Source: Stereocaulon alpinum (Eukaryota > Ascomycota > Lecanoromycetes > Lecanorales > Stereocaulaceae). Taken from it: a stretch of DNA of 64,000 nt. Shown here in pieces: positions 54,853 to 63,440 of the stretch. Position numbers and translations under genes: made by a program. Where the stretch lies: contig JAEUBA010000037.1 of NCBI GenBank assembly GCA_018257865.1, positions 232,476 through 296,475 of the forward strand, written 5' to 3'. The notes below the pieces were generated by a model. That model worked only from the letters and a program-made list of their open reading frames with translations. It ran no database searches and was not told the origin of the DNA. How positions within the stretch are numbered: the stretch's first letter is position 1; the number at the start of each line of letters is the position of its first letter.

Positions 54853-55424
54853 CTACCTTGATTCCAAGGCCTTGAAGATTGCTAAAGACTCACCAATATG
54901 TGTCCATCCAACTCCCGGAGCTTCTCCCTCCAGACAATTCGAGACTATGCGTGCCGCATTTTCCCAAACAGATCTAAATGATGTAATATCGGTCATAGAG
55001 TATGCGCGAGGCTTAGCACCAGGTAGAGGGTTCATGCGCAGAGTGTCAAGCATCGCAATGATAATGGAACATGTACCTTCGCAGGTTAATGTGCAGGCAT
55101 ACTTGAAATGAAGGTTCGGTACTCACCCTTCTGGTATTTCCTAGGTGTCATGATTGGACGGAATCTAGTCGCTCTTCTCGCACCAGGGGAAACGAATTCA
55201 TATTCCATATACGGGTTACGTCTCACATCCCTGTTCCAAATATCATCGACCGCATCGGTACAGTCTGCCATGTTTGGCAGGGTCCCGCCTGTCCATACTT
55301 CGAGGCTTGTGCAATGGATGTCACCCCTAGAGGTGACATTCAAAGGTTGTGGGAGGGTGGCGCCGAGGGAAACATGCGCGTGGAGAGCTAGAGTGACTAG
55401 GGTGGAGACGGTGACAAGGTACAT
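54853..55424 (-). CDS. Small secreted cysteine-containing protein (effector-like)
   Basis: Exons are 55424-55127 and 55076-54853 (GTGAGT..AAG), 173 residues. The N-terminus MYLVTVSTLVTLALHAHVSLG is a signal peptide with likely cleavage before ATLPQP. The mature part has four cysteines (DIHCTSLEVW, MADCTDAVDD, GTCSIIIAM, VSNCLEGEA), enough for two disulfides. Its spacing CxxxV..CTxA..GTCxIxI..CL..G.GW..IGES follows a pattern I have seen in many secreted proteins of plant-associated and saprotrophic Dothideomycetes. No enzymatic motif is seen. It is a candidate apoplastic secreted protein; effector function is inference. The intron join restores the third cysteine. Confidence 0.7.
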
Positions 55425-56754
55425 CTTAAAGGTCTACCCTATAAGATTTGCTCGAGTGGGCCACCATTGACCTATATGGGTGAGTATGGCTGAGAACAGG
55501 CATTTGAGGCATAGGAACAGGCGCAGGACTAGGCGCAGGAACAGCTCCTGCGCTTTACGCCAATACGCAACTGTCGCATCTTCCCTCTATGTCTGGCAAT
55601 CTCGCATACTTCTATTGGTTTCGAACTTCCTCTCGGCTGGACAAGGTTCGAAGACTCGGCCCCACCAAACTCCCCGCACGACTCGATGCCCACTGCTTAG
55701 AGAACAACTCGTTTCGATACGATACAGCGTTTCAGCAACGTGAAATCTGTTGTTTGGGCTCGTGCGCTATCTGTTTTCAAACCTCAGCTTATTGGTCATG
55801 AAGTGTGCTACAGCGAGGGTGTCGGGTATTGTTTGCATCAGGTTCTGGCTATATGCCAAACTAATCTTCCATTAGTAACCTCCGTGCATAAGACTTAGAG
55901 AACCACCCACACGTCCTAGTATCTGTTCCTTGAATGATTTCAGAAGCGAGCGATAAATGCTAGTCACGTAATAAACCACAAGTCTACCCGAAGTATAGGT
56001 AAACATTTGGCGTCTTAGCAGCCAGCTGACGCGCGACTTCATCTCTTAATATTCGCTCCCAGACAATGAGCTCTGCATTGCACCGGGCTCATCTTATCGA
56101 GTTGAGGACCGTGAGAACCCATCCGGTTACTAGAATTCGTAGTATGTTGGTGGCCAGCCGAGCCACTTAGGTCCTTTGCTGTAATTGGACTTAGAGGTAA
56201 GTCCTCGCAGTGAAGTCTATAATACGCTATCAAGTCCTTGTGAAGAGGTTAATTGGTTGATGGCTAGACGATACTTCCCTCAACAGCTTTGTTGCAATAC
56301 TTGTAATGTTGAAGATCGAGACGTACCGGTGCTCTGCGTGTTCAAATAGGGGACTTGCGTACCAAATCATATCTTCTACTGCTGGCAGTAGCAGGTAGTA
56401 TTGCAACGAAGGCTGGTAAGGTTAATAAGCGATTCGATAATTGAATGAGTCCTCTAAACTTTCCATATCGCAAGGAACATTCTCTTTACGCCAGATCAAA
56501 GAGTCTTAGCGAACAAAAAGACGTCTGAATATCATTGATCTTCATTTAGTGAAGGGTACGGTGTCTGATTACCTACCCATGAAATGGAACGTGTCAATCC
56601 ATCCACGATTCAGAGAAATTAATGATGCAGATTATGTGCCTTACTAAGCGAGTGTAGAAAAACGTTTATTACGGCCAGACTCCCCCAAAGTTCTGCTTGT
56701 CTTTTGACCCAACATAGACTCTGAACTCCACTATTGCTGTGCTATGCAAACTAT
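55425..56754. other. Gene-poor 1.3-kb spacer
   Basis: No supported gene is seen. At 55533-55553 GCGCAGGA and TCCTGCGC form an 8-bp inverted repeat with a 5-base spacer, within a cluster of GCGCAGGA-like tandem words (55520-55545). Open frames at 55480-55801 and 56039-56233 have no motif. The region begins the gene-poor approach to the repeat block. Confidence 0.4.
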
Positions 56755-57503
56755 TCAAAATTGGCTCGACTCCCTCCTCGAGTCTAGTTCTTTGACATCA
56801 TTCATCGGATGCTTACTGCGAACGCGCTGCTTGTGGACAGCCGCCGCTGCGAAGGCGACGTACACAATATACCTGCCGCAAGTCAATGCTGCACCATTTT
56901 AGTAAGAAGGAAATAACTTTACATGATAAGCACCAGCCATCCGAAGCCAACCTTGGCGTTAGCGAGACTCTCAGAAACGCCCACTAGCTTGCCGTTCTTT
57001 GGATCTTATTGGATGTAGAACTGATAACATTGGCCCGGCGCACCAGTCTCGCGACTCGCCTGAAGATCACATTGAGTCCAGAAGCCGACTTGTATACCCC
57101 ACCCACACAGGAGCACAAGAGAGCCTGCCAAGGCGTAGATTGAAGGGAGGCGGCCGCCGATGTAGAGACCCAGGTCGAGGGTGGCGTGGAGTATGCTGAG
57201 GAAAGGCATGGTGGCGGAATAGAATACGAAGTAGCTACGGGATGAATATCTTGTAAGTCTCACACGGCCATATCCGTCTATCAACTCAAGGGAAGATACT
57301 TACGCAGTAGACCTATAGTGAATTCTAGGGTATGCGCTTGGGTGCGCAAGATTGTAGCTGTCGAGTAAAGCTTTGGCTAATTGAGTGCCGTATCCGGCAC
57401 CTAGTCCTAGTACAACGATAGAAAGAATCAAGATGGTTGCCACAACGAATGGAAGGAAACGAAGACCGTTGGCCCAGGTCTGAGTATCTTGTGTGAGGAT
57501 CAT
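56755..57503 (-). pseudogene. Four-helix membrane protein interrupted by an in-frame TAA
   Basis: Exons are 57503-57304, 57234-56923 and 56872-56755 (GTAAGT..TAG and GTAAAG..CAG). All joins keep one frame from MILTQDTQ to a natural TGA at 56755. Helices are LRFLPFVVATILILSIVVLG, YFVFYSATMPFLSILHATL, IYALAGSLVLLCGWGIQVG and, after the stop, VGFGWLVLIMYIVYVAFAA. The spacing and charged tail (HKQRVRSKHP...VKELDSRRESSQF) suggest a MARVEL-like or similar four-helix protein. The TAA at 57006-57008 falls in ...CYQFYIQ-TAA-DPKNGKLVGVSESLANAK.... A plain reading of the CDS is a 170-residue three-helix protein. The continuing frame and splice site imply a recent nonsense mutation or stop readthrough. 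No function is known. Confidence 0.65.
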
Positions 57504-58037
57504 GATGATGCAAATAGCACTTTGGAACTCGAGCTCAGAATGTGTAACGAGTGTAGTCGACGAAGAATATGTCTACGAGAGAACTTGAAGAAGTGCAAAG
57601 AGGATTGATAGAAAAGCGTTCGAGTGACTCAATGTTGAAGACAGGGTAGATGGATATTACAGCCTAGGTGTATCAACAGCGCCGATGAAAGGTCCAAGTG
57701 CTTCGTTTCTTCGCTGGTAGAACGGCCTCCACAGTGGGCAAAGTTGTCTTTCAGGGCTTGCCTTAGACTTTGAGGTTGTACCAGGAACACATAGGGCGGT
57801 GAGCTTCAGCCAAAATTCGTTTTTCGGTTTCGAGCTCCCGTCTCTGATGGTATTATGTCGCGCCATGGTTCGTTCCTAATTCACATTGTCACTCTCCGCG
57901 GGATACCCATAGACCTTTCTCATTACCAATTGCTAGTTAAATACTTCAGCTTTGACGGCTAAACCCAGGACTCACTCCTAGTCTTCTCTAGTATTACTCA
58001 CCTCGAGACAGCTGGAACAATTAACCTAAGACACACA
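57504..58037. promoter_or_regulatory. Divergent spacer between the membrane protein and the unknown gene pair
   Basis: This 534-bp spacer lies between outward-pointing genes. A 69-codon open frame at 57657-57866 (minus) has no motif and is not supported. A pyrimidine/CT-rich tract (57975-58010) precedes the ATG at 58038. Confidence 0.4.
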
Positions 58038-59240
58038 ATGTCTGCTAACCAGATCTGGATTTTCCTAGGTGAAAAGGTGGAGTCAAGCGAATTCAAACTT
58101 GGTCACAAAACTTTAGCAGAATTGCAGAATAAAGACGATCTTACTATGGCTGATTGTCTTCGCTATGCTGGTATCACAGGGCACCCAGCAGATTTCTCGT
58201 TCTGGATGTCCTCTCCTTCGATGAAAGCAGCTGTTCAATTATTGAATGATCGCTCTATCATTGTGATGCACAAGCTCTACTGCGCCCGCGAGATGACTGT
58301 CACCATACACATCAGACCGGACAAAGACCCTTCACCAAACACAACTCGTGCAGCAAGTTATGCCTCTTCTCTCCAAAAATCCCGCAAGATCTCTGGTCAG
58401 CATATACCGGAGTTGCCAATTCGTCCTCCCCTTCGACACAGTTCTAAGAATCTGGATCCTCTCACTGGCGAACCTCTGAAAGACCTTGACCCATCCGAAC
58501 AAGTCACTATAAGCTTCGGGCAATGTGAGGTGGAGGTCTTCTCGCGCGATTACCTTCTTGGTAATTGGTACTCTTATTGAGCAGAAAAGTACTTCTCTAA
58601 TCTGTACGTAGGATGGATTCAGTCTCAAGCCGCCGACGGCAAAGACATTACGGACATCGAAGTGCAAGCCATTACGCAGCGCGGTAGGTCCATCAAACTT
58701 CTGCTCAAGCCTGAAGTCTGGATGACGTCGATTCTTCGCGGTCCCTGGAAAGAGGCTTTTCAGAAAGTCTGGGATGAACGCAAAGGAATCTCGCTGCAGC
58801 GCAGCGAAGCCTTGGCCGGGCTTTATGCCATACCCAACTTCAGTCGCAGAGCACAGCTTTTCATCCGTGACCTAAAATGCTTCAGCAGCGACGTCAAAGC
58901 ACAAGAGCGGCTACAAAGCACGAAGCATGAATTTTATTTAGGGATGCCATACTTTGATGACGAGACTGTTGCGAAAATTTTGACACTTCCCGTGGGTGAT
59001 GGACGTTTGAACGATAAGTTGGTGGAACTGGTAGAGCGCAAGAAGGAGAGAGGGCAGCTTGATGAGCTGTGTGCTTCGCATGATTTGGCCCCGGTCTTTC
59101 AGTATGCTTTTGAAATTAGGTATGATAAGACAGTCAAGGAGGACGTGCTGGCAGATTTGGCAAATTTGAGTCTGGGGAAGGAGTCAAGGGGAAAGCAGCT
59201 GGTAAAAAAAGCCAGCAAGATGCTTCTAGGTAAGAAGTAG
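58038..59240 (+). CDS. Unknown protein A of a paired family
   Basis: Exons are 58038-58560 and 58612-59240 (GTAATT..TAG), 383 residues. I do not recognise the family. The N-terminal half is MSANQIWIFLGEKVESSEF... with TMADCLRYAGITGHPADFSFWM, then a basic/Pro region (ELPIRPPLRHSSKN). After the intron is a stretch with GPWKEAFQKVWDERKG. The C-terminal third has YLGMPYFDDETVAKI, then LVERKKERGQLDELCASHDLAPVFQYAFEI, and ends in a Lys-rich tail (ASKMLLGKK). No signal peptide or membrane helix is visible. The C-terminal third is related to the convergent neighbour at 59614-60114. The gene stands about 1.3 kb from the RIP-mutated block. Confidence 0.7.
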
Positions 59241-59613
59241 GGAGTGTTAGAATTAGCCAATTTCAGAGGGAGAGGCAAGAACGAAGCATTATGGAACGTA
59301 TTCTCTCAGATGATATAACTTCGGTGGAGTCTCAGACTCATTCTTATGTACATCTAAGTGTTATATTCTCTGCATGCATTGCCATCCAAAACTTCCTTTA
59401 TCCTATCGTCTTTGATTTCGAACCGCTCTCCTCTCGACCTGATACAGATCCTCTCTCCATCACATTGAATCTCGTCGTTGCCATATTCCAAATGAGGTCG
59501 TCCATAGATATCTATAGCCCTGTCGGTCTCACCACGCTCTCTGTTATCTACGCTCCAATAGCAAAGTTAGAGGTATAATCTCTACACATCTGGAGACTAA
59601 ACCAACCTTCTTT
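59241..59613. other. Convergent spacer between the paired unknown genes
   Basis: This 373-bp gap lies between the ends of two related genes. A 95-codon open frame at 59291-59578 has no motif. Both 3' UTRs must lie here. Confidence 0.4.
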
Positions 59614-60114
59614 TTACCCTTTCCCCCTTTTTTTACCGGCTTTATTGTGAAACGCCTTCTGCTGCTTGCCAAGTCCTGTCCAGGGTTCGCCATGCTTCAA
59701 GTGCAGACCGTTTGCCGACATTGTATCCAGAAAAGCATGATTCCTTTCGAGCTCTTTCGGCTTGATGCCGAATGCTTTTTCGAGGATGGGTGCCACATCA
59801 TGAGCAGCGCAGACCCGATAGTCGCCGCTCTCCACACGCTTCTTCATTCTACGACTCAGCCGTTCGTCGAGTGTCTCTTCTATCAGAGCTGACAGAGTCT
59901 TGTCTCCGTCGAGGCGAGCTCCTTTGATTTTCTCCGCTTCGTCTGGGTCGAAGTATGGCTCTCCGAGGTATGAAGGGTCTCTCACTGTTTCGAGTCGGTA
60001 TTGACTGACGTTGCTCTGCTCAAAGTGCCTCAAGTCGTATAAAAGGACATGAATTTTGTACCAAACATTACTATCCATCTTGAGTTCTGAAAGGCTAACG
60101 AAAGAATCATCCAT
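59614..60114 (-). CDS. Unknown protein B, short relative of the neighbouring gene
   Basis: This is a single-exon gene of 166 codons. It shares with the C-terminal third of its convergent neighbour the order YDLRHF (neighbour RDLKCF), YLGEPYFDPDEAEKI (YLGMPYFDDETVAKI), a charged helix (LDERLSRRMKKRVESGDYRV), CAAHDVAPILEKAFGI (CASHDLAPVFQYAFEI) and a Lys/Gly-rich tail (KAGKKRGKG). The similarity is read directly from the two translations. It lacks the neighbour's first 230 residues, so it may be a truncated duplicate or a separate short form. No cysteine-rich or hydrophobic features suggest secretion. Codon use is similar to its neighbour. Function unknown. Confidence 0.65.
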   Translation of the reverse strand: MDDSFVSLSELKMDSNVWYKIHVLLYDLRHFEQSNVSQYRLETVRDPSYLGEPYFDPDEAEKIKGARLDGDKTLSALIEETLDERLSRRMKKRVESGDYRVCAAHDVAPILEKAFGIKPKELERNHAFLDTMSANGLHLKHGEPWTGLGKQQKAFHNKAGKKRGKG

Positions 60115-60540
60115 GGTTGAGGTTGACGTTGATTTGGTTGTAGAAGCGCTTGCGGAGAATTGCTATGGTATGGGATCTGATGGATGAGATATTGATACGG
60201 TCTATGGTGGGTGGAAGGATGTAGATTGGTTGGGGGCAGAGACCCCCACTAAGTAATGTACGCTAAGACTGTAGAAGAGAATTTTCAAACTAAAAGTGGG
60301 TAGTGCCTTCCTACGGCGGCGCATATTAACCATTCCCTCAAAACTCCGCACATCTTCAACTGACACCCCCACCAACTTTTTCAAATATTCAAAAGTTCAA
60401 CTACACTACCTATAGGCCTCAGTACACCTATCCTGCGGGCGTAATAATTAGTTAACTATAGATCTTGCTACTGCTGTCTATTTAGAACGTCCTAGATCGT
60501 CGCCGCTAGCTGTGACGTCGCCGCTGCTAAAGTATAAGTA
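60115..60540. other. Transition from gene DNA into the RIP-type block
   Basis: This region contains the upstream flank of the last gene. From about 60400 the sequence becomes richer in TpA, and CpA and TpG words thin out. A 60-codon open frame at 60202-60384 has no motif. Confidence 0.4.
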
Positions 60541-60977
60541 TACGTATACTAAACCCCGCACCGAAATTTCTTAACTGAATAAGACTAACTATTACCTTAA
60601 CTACCGCTAATCTAAGCTCTTTAAACTATAGAATATACCTTATCTAATAGTACTCTATTGATTCCCTAAACCTAGTATTAATACCCCGCCCTAGGAATCC
60701 GATAGACGTCTATTAAGATAAGATTACCTAAAGTAAATATAATAAGGTCTCTATTAACTAAATCCTACGTAATCTTAAAATAGAATACTATATAACTATT
60801 AGTAAAGTAACTTTAGAATAGCGCCTAAAAGAGTAGGGAGTATAAAGCTCGCGTTATTATATATATCTTTCTTATAATAACAGAATATCGCGACTTTCGG
60901 AGCAGTTCCGCGCTTGCAGCTAATTATAATACCTCTTTAGAGCTATATTTCCTTTCTCAGCTAGCGCCTTCCTAGCG

Positions 60978-61154
60978 CCTTTAACTACTAAAAGTTAAAT
61001 CTATATCGTAACTTCTTCGCAGTAATACCTCGCGCTATATATATTATATAATATCGAGATAATTTTATAAGTTTTAAAGTCAACTATTAGCTTACTTACG
61101 TATTAAGAATTATTAGAATTAGCCTATTTACGTAATAGTTATAACTAAAAGAAG
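60978..61154 (+). repeat. Direct repeat A, copy 1
   Basis: This is a direct duplicate of 61218-61394, offset by 240 bp, and roughly 90 percent identical by eye. Shared words include TTCGTAGTAATACCTCGCG-like, TAATATCGAGATAATTTTAT and TTAAGAATTATTAGAATTAG. Differences are mostly C/T and A/G, consistent with RIP. Confidence 0.75.
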
Positions 61155-61217
61155 TATTTTCGCTATATTTTACAGGCACTACGGGCTCGCTGGTAATTAC
61201 TAAGTATTATATAGTTA

Positions 61218-61394
61218 CCTTTAACTACCAAAAGTTGAGTACGCTGCGTAATTCTTCGTAGTAATACCTCGCGCCATATACGTTATATAATATCGAGATA
61301 ATTTTATAAGTTTTAAAGTTAACTATCAGCTTGCTTACGTATTAAGAATTATTAGAATTAGCCTATATACGTAATAGTTATAAGTAAAAGAAGC
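61218..61394 (+). repeat. Direct repeat A, copy 2
   Basis: This is the second copy of the 177-bp repeat, spaced 240 bp from the first. It ends in GTTATAAGTAAAAGAAGC, followed by a locally less mutated, GC-richer stretch. Confidence 0.75.
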
Positions 61395-61639
61395 GTTGCG
61401 GCGGAAGCTTAGTGCTAATCCTAGACCCGATAAATAGCTGAGCGCGCCTTTCAAAGCCGCCTTTTACTATTAAAACCTTACTATTTTAATAACTTTATAT
61501 ATAATAAAGGTAGAGCTTAACTTTATATATATAAAGTATACTATAAATAGAGAGCTTTCTAACGCCGCTAGAATTTTCTAAATCGAGTATAAAATAAGCG
61601 AGATATAGCTGTTTTTATATTAATCTTCTGTGAAGATTA

Positions 61640-61900
61640 CGGGCACTAACTTGTACTAATCTAGAACTATATAAGGCGCTTATTATCTTTTATTTCTACT
61701 AACGATTAGCTACCGATCCTAAGATTATTAGGTAACTATCCTTAAAGGTAAAGATCCTAGTATAAGTAGGAGGATTCGTAGATAACGTATACCTATTAGT
61801 ATATAGTAAATTAACGGAAACGAACTATAGGTAGCTAGAGTAGGCCTATAAACTCTACTTAATATAGACGAAAATATATAGGGTAGTATTTATACTAGGG
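61640..61900 (+). mobile_element. Relic LINE (Tad/I-type) reverse transcriptase
   Basis: One frame through 61772-61880 reads GFVDNVYLLVYSKLTETN, then R, stop, LE, stop, AYKLYLI, stop, TKIYR-VF. This is the reverse-transcriptase core GFVDD-V-LL-Y--STE-N---LE-A---C--WA found in Tad1-like non-LTR elements of fungi. The stops replace Trp, Gln and Arg positions, and the second catalytic Asp is read as Asn, both as expected from C-to-T/G-to-A RIP. Upstream frame fragments agree with the palm region. The element is dead and its ends are not visible; only the palm region is recognisable. Confidence 0.6.
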
Positions 61901-62406
61901 GTAACCCCGTAAGGTCACGGGTAAGGTACGTAATAGGGTTAGTAGGTAAAGGATACTTAAGAGAGGACCTAGTAATATAAGTAATCTAGGGTATATTAGG
62001 TAGATTATAGAGTAATATAGTAGATATAGGGACGAATTACCTAGATTATATTAGGACTTAGTATAGTTAAGGTAAATATATAAGGAAAGATTTTCCTTTA
62101 GTAGAATATTTTCTTATCTCCTTATATTTAACTTATATAATAGAGAGGAGTCTTAGCTAAAGATACTTTAACGACTATCTATCTCTATTACCTTTTTAGT
62201 ACTTAATATACTATATAATTTACCCGTAGGAGTTAAACTACCCTATTATACTTTAAATACTATACTTTAGACTATATAGTATAAGTACTTCCAGTTCTAC
62301 CTTAGGGGAGAGACGGCGCGTTATATCCGAAGTAATAGGAGGATTCTAAGGAAGGGGTATAGGTCCTAAAGAAGGGCCCCTTATTCCTAAAGAAGAAGGA
62401 ATTATA

Positions 62407-62546
62407 TTAACCTAGTAACTATAGGCGTAAGTCTACCGCTGAACCTTATAGGGTAAAACTCAAAATGTTTGGTACTTATTAGGGCGATACTATTAGACTA
62501 TATAGCTTAGTAGTCTAGGGGTACGGTATACCCCGAAGCCCTAATA
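62407..62546 (+). repeat. Direct repeat B, copy 1
   Basis: This 140-bp repeat begins TTAACCTAGTAACTATAGGC. It recurs at 63301-63440, 894 bp downstream, with about 90 percent identity by eye. It holds AAAACTCAAAAT, TAGGGCGATACTATTAGAC and a final GGTACGGTATACC-like segment. It could be a terminal direct repeat (LTR-like or a duplicated 5' region of an element) or a longer tandem. Confidence 0.7.
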
Positions 62547-62639
62547 ATTATCCGCCCCCTAGGGCGACGTCTACGGCGCCTAGTAGGGTAGAAAAATATC
62601 GTTCCCCTATAATAAGCCCGAATATTCGGTGTAAGTTAG

Positions 62640-63085
62640 GTTAGAAGGCCCCTAAAGGGCGCCCTACTAGATATTATTCGTACCCGAAGGACTTAGCGAA
62701 ATAATAAAATTAAAGCCTAGAAAGGATACTTCTAGTTAACGGCCTCCCTAAAGGACGCTTGCGTTAGGTAGTAGGCCCCTATAGGGCGCCCCTACCGGAT
62801 TATTCGTGCCCGAAGGACTTAGCGAAAATATCATTCGTACCTGAAGGACTTAGCGAATAGTTGAAGATAGCGGCCCCCCTAAAGGGCGTTTCCGCTAGGT
62901 AGTAGGCCCCCGCAGGGCGCCCCTACCGGATTATTCGTGCCCGAAGGACTTAGCGAATAGTTGAAGATAGCGGCCCCTATGAAGGGCGTTTCCGCTAGGT
63001 AGTAGGCCCCCGTAGGGCGCCCCTACCGAGAATATTCGTGCCCGAAGGACTTAGCGAATGGTCGAAGCCCCCGAAAGGTACTCCG
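62640..63085 (+). repeat. GC-richer tandem array of about 100-bp units
   Basis: Units begin near AGTAGGCCCC at 62770, 62901 and 63001 (unit spacing 131, then 100; the first is lengthened by an internal 31-bp duplication). A partial unit lies before 62770 and another after. Each contains GGCCCC-GTAGGGCGCCCCTA, ATTCGTGCCCGAAGGACTTAGCGAA and, in complete units, GAAGATAGCGGCCCC with AAGGGCGTTTCCGC. CpG and CpC survive while CpA and TpG are nearly absent, so the islands are what RIP cannot target. It is flanked by direct repeat B. Confidence 0.75.
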
Positions 63086-63300
63086 TAGTAGGCCCCTAGC
63101 GAAAATTTGTTGCTACGGGCTGCGCGCCGAAGCAGCGTAGTAGGGTTGGGACGGTAGGAACCCTATTAGGTCGCTTAGTAGCCAATTATAGCTACCGCCC
63201 CCTAAAAAATCCCTTAGAAATTACCCCCTTAACGGTATTAAACCCCGAACCTTTATAATTTAGGTTAAGATTATTAAGCTTTAAGTACCAAATATACTTA

Positions 63301-63440
63301 TTAACCTAGTAACTATAGGCGTAAGTCTACCGCTAAACCCCGTAGGGTAAAACTCAAAATATTTAGTACTTACTAGGGCGATACTATTAGACTATATAGC
63401 TTAGTAGTCCGGGGGTACGATATACCTCGGAGCCCTAATA
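63301..63440 (+). repeat. Direct repeat B, copy 2
   Basis: This is the second copy of the 140-bp repeat (first copy 62407-62546). Differences include CCTTATAGGG to CCCCGTAGGG and TCTAGGGG to TCCGGGGG, again C/T or G/A changes. Confidence 0.7.

Noticed and set aside
55533..55553. Hairpin GCGCAGGA..TCCTGCGC as a bacterial-type terminator
   Set aside because: No T-tract and a eukaryotic context; it lies in a local tandem word cluster and is left as a minor inverted repeat.
57657..57866. 69-codon minus-strand open frame in the divergent spacer
   Set aside because: No homology recognised and no signal peptide. It could be a small gene but evidence is absent.
62640..63085. CRISPR-like array
   Set aside because: Units are about 100 bp and contiguous, without short repeats separated by unique spacers, and the host is a fungus.
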